Source: Vibrio tubiashii (lineage in GTDB: Bacteria; Pseudomonadota; Gammaproteobacteria; Enterobacterales; Vibrionaceae). Taken from it: DNA of 64,000 bases. Under the pieces are notes generated by a model that did no database searches, was not told the DNA's origin, and saw only the letters and a list, made by a program, of their open reading frames with translations. The translations under genes and the position numbers were made by a program. The stretch spans positions 1,550,001 to 1,614,000 of the forward strand of contig NZ_CP117029.1 in NCBI RefSeq assembly GCF_028551255.1. The letters run 5' to 3'. Shown here piece after piece: positions 43,196 to 51,906 of the stretch (position 1 is its first letter; each line of letters opens with the position of its first letter).

Positions 43196-43426
43196 TTAGC
43201 GTTTAGCTAACCAAGTCACCACCATGCCAACACCAAAGCCAAGGGCAGCAAGCGCAATAACGCCAGAAGTGGTGGTTTGAACCAATGCTTTACCTGCATT
43301 GATTGCTGATGTGATAGCCGTTGAGTTGTCGTCAGCCGCCATTGCAGAGCTAGACAGAGTCAGAGCAACACCTGCTTGAGCGTAACGATTTTGAGCGACT
43401 TTTTTTACAATGTTCATGTATTTCAT
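43196..43426 (-). CDS. Major coat protein (pVIII-like)
   Basis: A 76-residue precursor. The signal peptide ends at SSSAMA, then the mature protein starts ADDNSTAITS, with an acidic amphipathic front, a membrane helix (VIALAALGFGVGMVVTW) and a basic end LAKR, the classic pVIII layout. A second ATG three codons in is possible. A terminator follows. Confidence 0.88.
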   Translation of the reverse strand: MKYMNIVKKVAQNRYAQAGVALTLSSSAMAADDNSTAITSAINAGKALVQTTTSGVIALAALGFGVGMVVTWLAKR

Positions 43427-43434
43427 ACTGTTAC

Positions 43435-43668
43435 CTATTTTTTTCCGAGATATTTAATAACGCGGCCAAGTACATGACCGACGATGAACGTAACCAGAAA
43501 CTGACCTAACAGCAGTTGGTACAGAGACTGGTCAAACTGAAACAATGAATAATCAAACTGACTATTCACCAGTTGAGTCACCTCGTCCTTAGAGAGCACC
43601 ATCAATTCACAATCATTGACCGTAGATTGAGTGATAACCCCTTTGACGATTGCGACACAAATAGACAT
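43435..43668 (-). CDS. Small inovirus membrane protein (minor coat candidate)
   Basis: A 77-residue protein with an acidic and Gln-rich N-terminal half (LVNSQFDYSLFQFDQSLYQL) and a C-terminal membrane helix (LGQFLVTFIVGHVLGRVI) ending KK. It lies directly before pVIII, where pVII/pIX-type proteins are found. Confidence 0.6.
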   Translation of the reverse strand: MSICVAIVKGVITQSTVNDCELMVLSKDEVTQLVNSQFDYSLFQFDQSLYQLLLGQFLVTFIVGHVLGRVIKYLGKK

Positions 43669-43671
43669 GGA

Positions 43672-43980
43672 TTAGCCTTTGATTGGCTTGATATCGACTA
43701 CGATGTTTCGCGCAGGATTCTGCGGGTCTGCATCCAAGTGCAGCTCACACATCATTGGGAATTGGCTTTCCAATTCTTTGAATGCCATAACCAGTGATGG
43801 ATTTGGATTCATGGCGATTTGTTTCTTGTCCAGACCGACTGCCTGACATTCGCCTTTTTCAGACCTCCAACCTTCGTTAGTGGCTAGATAGTTCACTTGA
43901 GCGAAGTTGTATGGACGGTCATCTTTTTTTGATAGACCTTGCGAGTGTTCACACCCGATGACGATTACGGTTAATGGCAT
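43672..43980 (-). CDS. Inovirus ssDNA-binding protein (gpV-like)
   Basis: A 102-residue soluble beta-rich protein (MPLTVIVIGCEHSQGLSKKD), matching the ssDNA-binding proteins found after Rep in Vibrio filamentous phages. It would coat progeny single strands before export. It overlaps the Rep stop by about 10 bp, implying coupling. Confidence 0.7.
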   Translation of the reverse strand: MPLTVIVIGCEHSQGLSKKDDRPYNFAQVNYLATNEGWRSEKGECQAVGLDKKQIAMNPNPSLVMAFKELESQFPMMCELHLDADPQNPARNIVVDIKPIKG

Positions 43981-45227
43981 GGTATTTCTCCAGTTTTTTC
44001 TAGATGTAAGTCCCGACCGACTGGAAAGTTAATCCGGTCGGGGATGTCGTTGAGTTCGAGTCCCTTCGTCAGGGTTTCGAGTATCTGTTTATCGTCGTCG
44101 TACAGTTGGCGCATGGCGTTAACCAATTTGCCGTACTGAACACGAGCGTGTTTAACCGCGTTTTCAAACGAGGTCATAAATTTGATTTTGGTGGTCGAGA
44201 TAGCGATAGGCTCGACATCATCAATCAGAGACGCAAGGGCAGGGTACGAGCCTGCAAAATACGGGTCAGGGTCGATTAACACCTCAAGAGGAATAACCCT
44301 ATAACGGTTGCCTATCTGAACTTCAAAGCGGTTCCAGTTGGGATACTGTTCGCATTTCATTTGCGCGGCTTTATCGTAGGCGCGGAACACCTTGCCGTTC
44401 TCACGCGCACCGACATAAAAGGTATGACCCGCATCAGCCACAAAGCCACATTTCTTGCGGTCTTGTGGTGACATACTTTGATAGCCACGAAATTCACCGG
44501 CACTGGGCGGCGTACCACGAGTAATGAACTGACCATCAAGGTACTTGTCTTTGATGTCTTCGATAGAAACGTTACCCTGTAAGTCATCAAGGGCAATATC
44601 CACACGCGTCAGTTTGGCACCAACCATTTGCTTAAGTGCCTTGTAGAGCGCTTCCATGTTGATGGCCTCGCAGCCTTTACCGGAAAACGATACGTAGTAA
44701 CCAAAGTTCGCTGCACCCCAAGCGACTAATCCGGCTTGAGTACCATTGCACAGCAGCTTGGCTGAGTAGCGATAACCAGAAAAGCCACCACGACGTTCAA
44801 GTGTCCATTCGTTTTGCTCATAGCTGATTTCGTCAGCCAACACCTCTAGAAAAGATTCGATTTCGCCATGACAAAGGGTGTCAAGCATATCAATCCCGAT
44901 ATTGCTAATAAGGCGTTGATAACATTCATTAAAAGACACATCAGTATCAATTCGTACATCGGCATTGATAAGCTCCTTATCCAGAGCCGCAAAGTACAAA
45001 TCCTTATTGGCAAAGTCTTCTGACTCGATACAACCGAGTACTTGAGCAAGGTTTTCCCCAAAGTGGGCAATCTTGGTTTGTTCACGTTGAGCCATAGCGA
45101 CCACGTTCATCGATTCAAACTCATTGATTTGCTCTAAAGCAAAGCGTTGTTTCGCCATGTCTTTGCAGCGTTCAAGCAGTAAAGGCGAACCAGAGAAGCT
45201 TACGTAATCAATGACGGTCTTATTCAT
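43971..45227 (-). CDS. Rolling-circle replication initiator of the inovirus (RstA/pII-like)
   Basis: A 418-residue protein of the phage replication-initiation (Rep_trans/RstA) class. Hallmarks include TRVDIALDDLQG near 200, the GxxxxxGTPPSAGEFRGYQ region, TFYVGARENGKVFRAYDKA with the likely catalytic tyrosines, and NRFEVQIGNRYRVIPLEVL. It would nick the plus origin to start rolling-circle replication. The start MNKTVIDYVSFSGSP at 45227 matches the family opening. Confidence 0.82.
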   Translation of the reverse strand: MNKTVIDYVSFSGSPLLLERCKDMAKQRFALEQINEFESMNVVAMAQREQTKIAHFGENLAQVLGCIESEDFANKDLYFAALDKELINADVRIDTDVSFNECYQRLISNIGIDMLDTLCHGEIESFLEVLADEISYEQNEWTLERRGGFSGYRYSAKLLCNGTQAGLVAWGAANFGYYVSFSGKGCEAINMEALYKALKQMVGAKLTRVDIALDDLQGNVSIEDIKDKYLDGQFITRGTPPSAGEFRGYQSMSPQDRKKCGFVADAGHTFYVGARENGKVFRAYDKAAQMKCEQYPNWNRFEVQIGNRYRVIPLEVLIDPDPYFAGSYPALASLIDDVEPIAISTTKIKFMTSFENAVKHARVQYGKLVNAMRQLYDDDKQILETLTKGLELNDIPDRINFPVGRDLHLEKTGEIPCH

Positions 45228-45444
45228 CGTGAAATACTCGGTCAAAAGCGCCATTAGCACGTAGCTCAGATTCGTTTTCGTGCGTAATTTCAATCAGTTC
45301 ACGGTCAGACTCACACGCATAGAGGTACATTTCGTGTTTGGTTTTGAAGTATTCCGGTAGACCATCAATCGAGCACCAGTAACCATCGGCATGGTGCTCA
45401 AAGTAGACAGGGTTTTTGCGGTCAGGCTTGTTTGAAAAGCTCAT
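45220..45444 (-). CDS. Small inovirus protein, unknown
   Basis: A 74-residue acidic soluble protein (MSFSNKPDRKNPVYFEHHAD) between the exonuclease and Rep genes, overlapping each by 4-8 bp. No family recognised. Confidence 0.6.
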   Translation of the reverse strand: MSFSNKPDRKNPVYFEHHADGYWCSIDGLPEYFKTKHEMYLYACESDRELIEITHENESELRANGAFDRVFHDE

Positions 45445-46001
45445 TGGTTCGCCTCAATCTGCTTGTTCACTACAGTGATAAGGCGACGAGTCATTTCGCA
45501 ATCACCCAATGCACGGTGTGCCACTAATCCCGCAGTTTCAATACCTTGTTGCTGACAGGCATTGACCAAGGATTGCCACTTGTAATTGCCGTGATAATCA
45601 TTCCAATCACCAAAGAACTCGGCGTACCATTCCATTGCACATTGACCCTTTATCATGTGCGAGAGATTCAATAGCGGATAATCAAAATCAGAGAGAGACT
45701 GAGCGATTAAGCGGTAGTCATAATCAAAGTTGTAGATAATGACTTCACGGTCAAAAAGAAAGGATTTGATGTCATTCCAGACAGTATCGAAGGTTGGCTT
45801 ATCAGCTACATCAGCATGACCAATGCCATGCACTTGATATGCTTCGTTTGGAATTTCACACAGTGGGTTAACCAATTGATTAACCAATACGTCGCCCGTA
45901 GATGCACAAATAATCGAGATTTCAACAATACGCGCATTAGAATCCAGACCTGTAGTCTCAGTATCTAGAATCACAGCGTTATCCAATTTAATCATTTTCA
46001 T
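45441..46001 (-). CDS. DEDDh 3'-5' exonuclease (DnaQ-like) in the inovirus
   Basis: A 186-residue exonuclease. Exo I is VILDTETTGL with D13 and E15; Exo II is IYNFDYDYRLIAQ; Exo III is VAHRALGDCEMTRRL with the catalytic H and D. It resembles DnaQ-epsilon-like or ExoX-like enzymes. GGGGG fixes the ATG at 46001 (a GTG is 3 bp upstream). It is the first gene of the leftward operon. Such an enzyme is not part of the core filamentous phage set, so it is an acquired accessory, perhaps acting on host DNA or phage ends. Confidence 0.85.
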   Translation of the reverse strand: MKMIKLDNAVILDTETTGLDSNARIVEISIICASTGDVLVNQLVNPLCEIPNEAYQVHGIGHADVADKPTFDTVWNDIKSFLFDREVIIYNFDYDYRLIAQSLSDFDYPLLNLSHMIKGQCAMEWYAEFFGDWNDYHGNYKWQSLVNACQQQGIETAGLVAHRALGDCEMTRRLITVVNKQIEANQ

Positions 46002-46064
46002 CACAACCCCCTAAAGTTGTCCGAGCGACCGCCCCAGAAGCTTAGGGAGCGACCGAAGCGGTCT

Positions 46065-46119
46065 AATACAGTAATTTCTGTAGGGATTAAATACAGAATT
46101 CTATGTATCGTCAATACAG
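46065..46119. promoter_or_regulatory. Three AATACAG operator-like repeats
   Basis: AATACAG at 46065, 46090 and 46113 (25 and 23 bp apart), each followed by AATT within a few bases. They lie between the divergent exonuclease and repressor genes, as expected for operators of the neighbouring repressor. A GAGCGACCG direct repeat (46023, 46047) lies beside them. Confidence 0.55.
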
Positions 46120-46178
46120 CAATTTCTTTGTTAAAAGACTAGAATCTAGGTAAACGTGCCAAATAAGGGTGTTTAAAA

Positions 46179-46535
46179 ATGTACACAAACAAGCTGATTG
46201 AAGCTTATAAAGAACAGATGAAATATGTTCAATATAAGCAAATAGCGCATGATTTAGGTGTAAGCCCTCAAATGATAACTGAGGTTAGAAAAGGACGAAC
46301 ACATTTAAACGAAAATCAAATACTTATGCTTGCTGATGTAGTTGGAGAAGATAAAGAAAAGGCTTTGATTGGGTTAGCGATGGATAAAGCGAAAACCTAC
46401 GAGGCGCAAACACTATGGAATAGCATTGCAAAAAAGTTTAACGGGCTAGGTTTATCAAGTATTTCAATGATTTGTGGAACTTTAGTTTTAACTAAATTAG
46501 AAGCTGCTAAGTTCGCATTATGTATATTATGTTAA
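46179..46535 (+). CDS. Cro/RstR-like repressor of element 2 (DUF3693-like)
   Basis: A 118-residue protein with helix-turn-helix YKQIAHDLGVSPQMITEVRK (about residues 19-38), then GRTHLNENQILMLADVVGED, the same layout as the repressor of element 1. It is divergent from the leftward phage operon. The last nine codons, KFALCILC plus stop, are encoded by the right dif-type site, so integration keeps or completes its reading frame. Confidence 0.8.
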   Translation: MYTNKLIEAYKEQMKYVQYKQIAHDLGVSPQMITEVRKGRTHLNENQILMLADVVGEDKEKALIGLAMDKAKTYEAQTLWNSIAKKFNGLGLSSISMICGTLVLTKLEAAKFALCILC

Positions 46536-46537
46536 AT
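46510..46537 (+). other. Right dif-type attachment site (attR of element 2)
   Basis: XerC arm AGTTCGCATTA (46510-46520, one change), centre TGTATA and a perfect XerD arm TTATGTTAAAT (46527-46537). The centre and XerD arm match the chromosomal site and the left site's TGTATA, so the native dif was probably AGTGCGCATTA, TGTATA, TTATGTTAAAT. The stop codon of the repressor lies inside the XerD arm. Confidence 0.9.
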
Positions 46538-46686
46538 GGAATGTACGTGTACGCGAAATCTGGCTTGTTTACGGCTGTTAATCCTCTACTTTGCTCTATT
46601 TCATTGAACATAATGGATTTACCATAAAATACCTAATAAACAGTATTTATAATCTGTCGATTCTAATATTGTTTATTAGTAATCGT

Positions 46687-47832
46687 TTAGCAAAGCGCTG
46701 AACTTGTTCCGCGAATTGCGAAGATGTTGTTGTTCAACACATCGTAATGATGTCTGTTTACTGCGTTTTCGAATATTCCGTCAATGCCCATTAGCACTGA
46801 TGGTTTTGCTATGCGATCTGGCGTTGACGTGAAAATTTGATTCTTCAGTGTATAAACGTTGCTCTGCATTTTTTCGAACTTTGCTTTGTTGCTTGCAATA
46901 CGTTGGTACGTCTCTAGGATTTGGTCTTTTGAATAGTTGAGCGTTGAGTTGTTCGAAAAGTTTGTTCCCCAGCTAGTTACGACCTTTTCAGCAAAGTCTC
47001 TTGTGATCTGTCCAGGGCCAAACAGTTTATGCTCACCATTGCTGCCGCCGCTCGTTCTTGAGGCTCCCACTAATGTCGCATGTCGGCCAGGAATCATAGT
47101 TGTGTAGAACTTTGTGTTCTTGTGGAGTTTGGGCATTCTAGCCTTGAAGAACAAAGAACGTTCGTCTTTGGCATAAAAACAGACGATTTGCTTTACGTTT
47201 GAGCCTAGCGACTTATAGTTCTTAAAGGCGTTAAGACCACCTGGTACTGGATCGAGTGCGAATATATTGACACTTATGTTCGCAAGTTGCGGGTGTTCAA
47301 GTAACTCGTTGGCAAGTTCGAAGCAGCTTACGCCACCGCGGCTCCAACCGATAAGATTAAGCTGTGTTATGGGATCTCTCTGCCGTTCTCTTCTAATGCT
47401 CTCCATCTGTAAACTCAAGCCGCTTTTCAGATCTTGAGCTAATTCATCACGCTCTTGTATCCAACGCGAGTACGCAGAGCTAAGGCGATTAAACGGTTTG
47501 GATTCATCTAACAATGCACTTGCTCTATCTTTATAGTCTTTCTTTTCTGTGGAACTGCCTTTTAACAGGTTGATGACATGGGAAATATTGCTTGCAACGC
47601 CCCAACCTGCCAGCTGGCCGAACACAGTCCAATACACCTGATCATCGGTCTGCTTGCGCCATTCACTTAGGTTCCCGCTCCCGACTCCATCAACTTGTAT
47701 ATAGTCAATATTGTCTCTGCCGAGCACATTTTTTGCGAGTACAGAAACGAGCTCACCGGAAGCATAGCTTTTATGAACGTGATTTTCCGATGTTGCGCCG
47801 GTACCACTAAAAAAGACCGTGACTGTAGACAT
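46687..47832 (-). CDS. Orphan lipase/alpha-beta hydrolase, Tle-like
   Basis: A 381-residue protein starting MSTVTVFFSGTGATSENHVH (GAGGG upstream of ATG 47832). The nucleophile elbow is GWSRGG with Ser164, an Asp candidate lies in FALDPVPGG near 200, and a His candidate in PGRHATLVG near 260. GxSRG is the DUF2235/Tle1-type elbow of type VI secretion lipases, but no VgrG, PAAR or Hcp is nearby. No signal peptide. The upstream gene at 48041 encodes a membrane-anchored periplasmic-type protein, a conceivable immunity partner. Confidence 0.55.
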   Translation of the reverse strand: MSTVTVFFSGTGATSENHVHKSYASGELVSVLAKNVLGRDNIDYIQVDGVGSGNLSEWRKQTDDQVYWTVFGQLAGWGVASNISHVINLLKGSSTEKKDYKDRASALLDESKPFNRLSSAYSRWIQERDELAQDLKSGLSLQMESIRRERQRDPITQLNLIGWSRGGVSCFELANELLEHPQLANISVNIFALDPVPGGLNAFKNYKSLGSNVKQIVCFYAKDERSLFFKARMPKLHKNTKFYTTMIPGRHATLVGASRTSGGSNGEHKLFGPGQITRDFAEKVVTSWGTNFSNNSTLNYSKDQILETYQRIASNKAKFEKMQSNVYTLKNQIFTSTPDRIAKPSVLMGIDGIFENAVNRHHYDVLNNNIFAIRGTSSALC

Positions 47833-48040
47833 TCTATCCCTCGTATTTCGTTTCAAGCTGCGAAAAACTTGCAACTACTTGGTTAACTATCATTAGTTAA
47901 AAAGATAGAACATGAGATTGATTTCACAAAAGAAATAGACGGATAAATGACAGGTTAAATGAGTTTATGCGGTAAACCTATCAAATCAGGTCACCGCATT
48001 AGAAGAAATTATTAGGAGAAAATTCGGGATGGCTTTTTGG

Positions 48041-48403
48041 TTAAATTCTAAACGTTACACCGACTATTTGGCTTTCTTGTAGATCGGATAATTGAATTTC
48101 TAGGTTATCGAATTCTTCCCCTTTTATGTGCCAATTATTTTCATTTTCTATGATTTGAACAGACTTATTTTCGGTTGAAATCTTCCAGTTATTTGAGGGT
48201 TTATTCAAGGTTATTTTTCCCTCCAATTTCGAAGCCGAAAACTGGTCGTTTTTAACACTAAAAGTACAATTTGGTTTCAACTCACACTCTATTTCTTGCC
48301 CTTCGGTGAATGTGACCGTACGCCAAATAAACGCTGTAATAAGTAGGGTTAACATGATGATTATTTGAACAAAACGGCCTCGTGTGAGTTTCTGTGCTGC
48401 CAT
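48041..48403 (-). CDS. Membrane-anchored small protein, unknown
   Basis: A 120-residue protein with one N-terminal helix (FVQIIIMLTLLITAFIWR) and a beta-rich periplasmic domain with two Cys (CELKPNC). The start MAAQKL at 48403 is preferred over an ATG 24 bp upstream. It may be the conserved hypothetical gene divergent from ccoN in Vibrio, or a partner of the lipase downstream. No family recognised. Confidence 0.55.
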   Translation of the reverse strand: MAAQKLTRGRFVQIIIMLTLLITAFIWRTVTFTEGQEIECELKPNCTFSVKNDQFSASKLEGKITLNKPSNNWKISTENKSVQIIENENNWHIKGEEFDNLEIQLSDLQESQIVGVTFRI

Positions 48404-48662
48404 TATGTGGGGTTCTCCGTGTAACAAACTTCAAAGTTTTAAAATAAAAGGCCAAAACCAGACCGACTGTAAGGTTACTACGCTGTCATTGAATTGTTAA
48501 ATGCAGTATAGTTGGCGGCTGAAAATGCCACTTTTTTTAAAAACTGGCAAGAATATTTAACCAAGGAATTTTGGTGTGATTTTCTTAACAGTTTTGGGTG
48601 GCATTACGACATGTGTCGTGTTGGAAGTAAAGTGTAGTTAATTAGAAATTGGAAGCATGCAA

Positions 48663-50090
48663 ATGAGCCAAGAAAAGCAGCTTGAACAAAACTACAACTA
48701 TACAGTCGTCCGTCAATTTACCCTTGTTACTATTCTTTGGGGCATTGTCGGAATGGCCGTTGGTGTTTTGATTGCCGCTCAATTAGTTTGGCCACAGCTA
48801 AACTTTGATACGCCGTGGTTGACGTACAGTCGCTTACGTCCTCTGCATACTAATGCGGTTATTTTTGCGTTTGGTACAAGTGCCCTATTCGCAACGTCTT
48901 ATTACGTTGTTCAGCGCACCTGTCAAACTCGTCTCTTTGGTGGCCCTCTTGTCGCCTTTACCTTTTGGGGCTGGCAAGCCATCATTTTAGCAGCAGCGAT
49001 TACTCTGCCATTGGGTTTCACCTCTGGTAAAGAATACGCAGAGCTAGAATGGCCAATCGATATTGCCATCGCAGTTGTTTGGGTTTCTTACGCTATCGTG
49101 TTCTTCGGAACATTGATAACCCGTAGGACCTCTCACATCTACGTAGCAAACTGGTTCTTCGGTGCCTTTATCATCACTGTTGCGGTTCTTCATATCGTAA
49201 ACAGCATGGCAATCCCTGTATCTCTTGGTAAGTCTTATTCGATTTACTCAGGTGCGGTGGATGCAATGGTTCAGTGGTGGTACGGACACAACGCAGTAGG
49301 TTTCCTACTGACAGCTGGTTTCCTAGGTATGATGTACTACTTCGTGCCTAAGCAAGCTGAACGTCCTGTTTACTCGTACCGTCTGTCTATCGTTCACTTC
49401 TGGGCATTAGTATCTCTATACATCTGGGCTGGTCCTCACCACCTACACTACACTGCACTTCCAGATTGGACGCAGTCACTAGGTATGGTGATGTCACTGG
49501 TTCTATTCGCTCCGTCTTGGGGTGGTATGATCAACGGTATCATGACGCTATCTGGTGCTTGGCACAAACTACGTTATGACCCTATCCTACGTTTCCTAAT
49601 CGTATCTCTATCGTTCTACGGTATGTCTACGTTTGAAGGTCCAATGATGTCTATTAAGACAGTTAACGCACTGTCTCACTACACTGACTGGACTATCGGC
49701 CACGTACACTCTGGTGCACTAGGTTGGGTTGCTATGGTATCTATCGGTTCGGTATACCACTTAGTCCCTCGCCTATTCGGTCAAGAGCGTATGTACTCTG
49801 TTGGTCTAATCAATACTCACTTCTGGTTAGCAACTATCGGTACAGTTCTATACATCGTTGCAATGTGGATCTCTGGTGTAATGCAAGGTCTGATGTGGCG
49901 TGCGGTTAACTCTGACGGTACGTTGACTTACAGCTTTGTTGAGTCAGTTGAAGCGTCTTACCCATTCTACTTCGTACGTTTCCTAGGTGGATTTATTTTC
50001 CTAGCAGGTATGTTCCTAATGGCATACAACACGTATAAAACGGTAACAGCGCCTAAAGATAGCCTTAAAGCTATCCCACAGCCGGCATAA
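48663..50090 (+). CDS. ccoN: cbb3-type cytochrome oxidase subunit I
   Basis: The catalytic subunit of the high-affinity cbb3 oxidase: reduces oxygen at the heme b-copper centre and pumps protons in the inner membrane. 475 residues, about 12 helices. The His ligands are recognisable, for example [13 protein letters not shown] near 58 and [15 protein letters not shown] near 205. GGAAG favours ATG 48663 ([13 protein letters not shown]) over one 6 bp upstream. First gene of ccoNOQP. Confidence 0.97.
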   Translation: MSQEKQLEQNYNYTVVRQFTLVTILWGIVGMAVGVLIAAQLVWPQLNFDTPWLTYSRLRPLHTNAVIFAFGTSALFATSYYVVQRTCQTRLFGGPLVAFTFWGWQAIILAAAITLPLGFTSGKEYAELEWPIDIAIAVVWVSYAIVFFGTLITRRTSHIYVANWFFGAFIITVAVLHIVNSMAIPVSLGKSYSIYSGAVDAMVQWWYGHNAVGFLLTAGFLGMMYYFVPKQAERPVYSYRLSIVHFWALVSLYIWAGPHHLHYTALPDWTQSLGMVMSLVLFAPSWGGMINGIMTLSGAWHKLRYDPILRFLIVSLSFYGMSTFEGPMMSIKTVNALSHYTDWTIGHVHSGALGWVAMVSIGSVYHLVPRLFGQERMYSVGLINTHFWLATIGTVLYIVAMWISGVMQGLMWRAVNSDGTLTYSFVESVEASYPFYFVRFLGGFIFLAGMFLMAYNTYKTVTAPKDSLKAIPQPA

Positions 50091-50103
50091 GGAGATTTAA
50101 AGA

Positions 50104-50724
50104 ATGAGTTCTAATTCTAACAATCGCCACGAAATTGTTGAACGCAATGTCGGTTTACTCGCGATTCTTATCGTTTTTGCAATCAGCTTGGGTGCTCTTG
50201 TAGAGATCACTCCCCTGATTTTCCAAAAGCAAACGACTGAGCCTGTAGAGAACCTACGTCCTTATACAGCGCTTGAAATGGAAGGTCGTGATGTTTACAT
50301 CCGCGAAGGTTGTAACGTATGTCATAGCCAGATGATTCGTCCATTCCGCTCTGAAACGGAACGTTACGGTCACTACTCTGTTGCTGGTGAAAGTGTATAC
50401 GAGCATCCATTCCTGTGGGGCTCTAAGCGTACAGGTCCTGACCTAGCGCGCGTTGGTGGTCGTTACTCTGATGAGTGGCACCGTGTACACCTAATTGACC
50501 CACGTGAGTTGGTTCCTGAGTCAAACATGCCTGGTTTCCCATGGCTTGAAGAAAATGTTCTTGATGGTAAGAACACTCAGAAGAAACTTGAAATCTTCCG
50601 TGATCAGTTTGGTGTTCCATACACTGATGAGCAAATCGCAAACGCGTCTAAAGATGTAGAAGGTAAAACAGAGATGGATGCAATCATCGCTTACCTTCAG
50701 TCTCTTGGTCACGCAATGAAGTAA
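50104..50724 (+). CDS. ccoO: cbb3-type cytochrome oxidase subunit II
   Basis: Monoheme cytochrome c subunit of the cbb3 complex. 206 residues, one N-terminal membrane anchor ([20 protein letters not shown]), heme c motif [13 protein letters not shown] near residues 69-80 and a later Met ligand region ([11 protein letters not shown]). It passes electrons to CcoN. 13 bp after ccoN. Confidence 0.97.
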   Translation: MSSNSNNRHEIVERNVGLLAILIVFAISLGALVEITPLIFQKQTTEPVENLRPYTALEMEGRDVYIREGCNVCHSQMIRPFRSETERYGHYSVAGESVYEHPFLWGSKRTGPDLARVGGRYSDEWHRVHLIDPRELVPESNMPGFPWLEENVLDGKNTQKKLEIFRDQFGVPYTDEQIANASKDVEGKTEMDAIIAYLQSLGHAMK

Positions 50725-50740
50725 TAAAGGGGGTGACATT

Positions 50741-50917
50741 ATGGATATCGGTACTATTCACAGTATTTGGACCATAGTTCTGTTCGTTAGCTTTCTAGGT
50801 GTGGTTTGGTGGGCTTACGGTAAGAGCCGTAAAGCACGCTTTGATGAAGCTGCAAACCTTGTTTTTGCTGATGAGCAGAAAGCGCCTGAAAAAGAACAAG
50901 GAGTGACTAAGCAATGA
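50741..50917 (+). CDS. ccoQ: cbb3-type oxidase subunit IV (CcoQ)
   Basis: A 58-residue single-helix protein (MDIGTIHSIWTIVLFVSFLG) with a charged tail. CcoQ stabilises the cbb3 complex in some species. GGGGG precedes the ATG. It overlaps ccoP by 4 bp (ATGA), so translation is coupled. Confidence 0.92.
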   Translation: MDIGTIHSIWTIVLFVSFLGVVWWAYGKSRKARFDEAANLVFADEQKAPEKEQGVTKQ

Positions 50918-51891
50918 CGACATTTTGGAGTCTTTGGATAATCATCATCACAGTCGGTACACTGGTCGGCTGTGCTGCGCTCCTTTTTTGGTGCCTTAAA
51001 GATAAAATGGGTGTTGAAGAAGGTGCAGATATGGGCCACGAATACGATGGTATTCGTGAACTAAACAACCCACTGCCTAAGTGGTGGACTTATCTGTTTG
51101 TTGGTACGTTTGTATTCGCAGCTATTTACCTAACTCTGTACCCAGGTCTAGGTAACTTCAAAGGCGTTCTAGGTTGGCAGAGTTCTGACCAAACAGTACG
51201 CTCTCTTGAAGAGTCAAAAGCGTCGATTGCAAAAGCGCAAGAGAACAAGCAGTTGGTACAGTACGCTAAAGAGCTAGATGATGCAGATACTTATTTCGGT
51301 GAAGCATTTAAGAAACTAGCTTACGTAGATGGCTCAACTGAGCTGCGCCCTATCCCTGAAATTGCAGCGGATAGCGAAGCAGTGAAAGTTGGTCAGCGTT
51401 TGTTCCTACAAAACTGTTCTCAGTGTCACGGCTCTGATGCTCGTGGTCAGAAAGGTTTCCCTAACCTAACTGATGATGCATGGCTATACGGCGGTGAACC
51501 ACAAGCGATTGTTACGACTGTAATGCAAGGTCGTATCGGTCAAATGCCAGGTTGGAAAGACGCGTTAGGCGAGCAAGGCGTGAAAGAAGTTGTGAGCTAC
51601 ACGCTAAGCCTGTCTGGACGTTCTGTTAACGCTCGCGAAGCAGAAGCTGGTAAAGCTCGTTTCGTAGTGTGTGCAGCGTGTCACGGTACAGATGGTAAAG
51701 GTAACCCAGCAGTTGGTGCACCTGATCTAACTGACCAAGACTGGTTGTTTGGTGGTTCTCGCGCAGAAGTAACAGAAACAGTAATGAACGGTCGTTCGGG
51801 CGTAATGCCAGCTTGGAAAGACATTCTAGGCGAAGATAAAGTTCAGCTAGTTTCAGCTTATGTGTGGAGCTTAAGCAACTCGGAACAATAA
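50914..51891 (+). CDS. ccoP: cbb3-type cytochrome oxidase diheme subunit III
   Basis: Diheme cytochrome c subunit that receives electrons for the cbb3 oxidase. 325 residues, two membrane helices in the first 75 residues (FWSLWIIIITVGTLVGCAAL and WWTYLFVGTFVFAAIYLTLY). Heme motifs are CSQCH (about 168-172) and CAACH (about 252-256), each with a later Met (GQMPGW, GVMPAW). A terminator follows. Confidence 0.97.
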   Translation: MTTFWSLWIIIITVGTLVGCAALLFWCLKDKMGVEEGADMGHEYDGIRELNNPLPKWWTYLFVGTFVFAAIYLTLYPGLGNFKGVLGWQSSDQTVRSLEESKASIAKAQENKQLVQYAKELDDADTYFGEAFKKLAYVDGSTELRPIPEIAADSEAVKVGQRLFLQNCSQCHGSDARGQKGFPNLTDDAWLYGGEPQAIVTTVMQGRIGQMPGWKDALGEQGVKEVVSYTLSLSGRSVNAREAEAGKARFVVCAACHGTDGKGNPAVGAPDLTDQDWLFGGSRAEVTETVMNGRSGVMPAWKDILGEDKVQLVSAYVWSLSNSEQ

Positions 51892-51906
51892 GTTACATTT
51901 CTATTA

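Larger units (their letters stand above)
38543..46537. mobile_element. Element 2: inovirus prophage integrated at dif
   Basis: About 8.0 kb between the middle and right dif-type sites. The gene order on the minus strand is exonuclease, small protein, Rep, ssDNA-binding protein, small membrane protein, pVIII, terminator, pIII, DUF2523, Zot/pI, small membrane protein, then a hairpin-rich intergenic region. It matches Vibrio filamentous phages. Regulators on the plus strand lie at both ends. No integrase is present, as in CTX- and VGJ-type phages that use host XerCD. Confidence 0.9.

Noticed and set aside
23103..46537. Search for a tyrosine or serine integrase, or integron integrase
   Set aside because: No gene with integrase motifs was seen; integration is better explained by host XerCD and the attC array by cassettes without integrase.
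48430..48660. FNR or ArcA box upstream of ccoN
   Set aside because: Only weak partial matches (TTGAATTGTTAAAT, GTTAATTAG); not enough to call.
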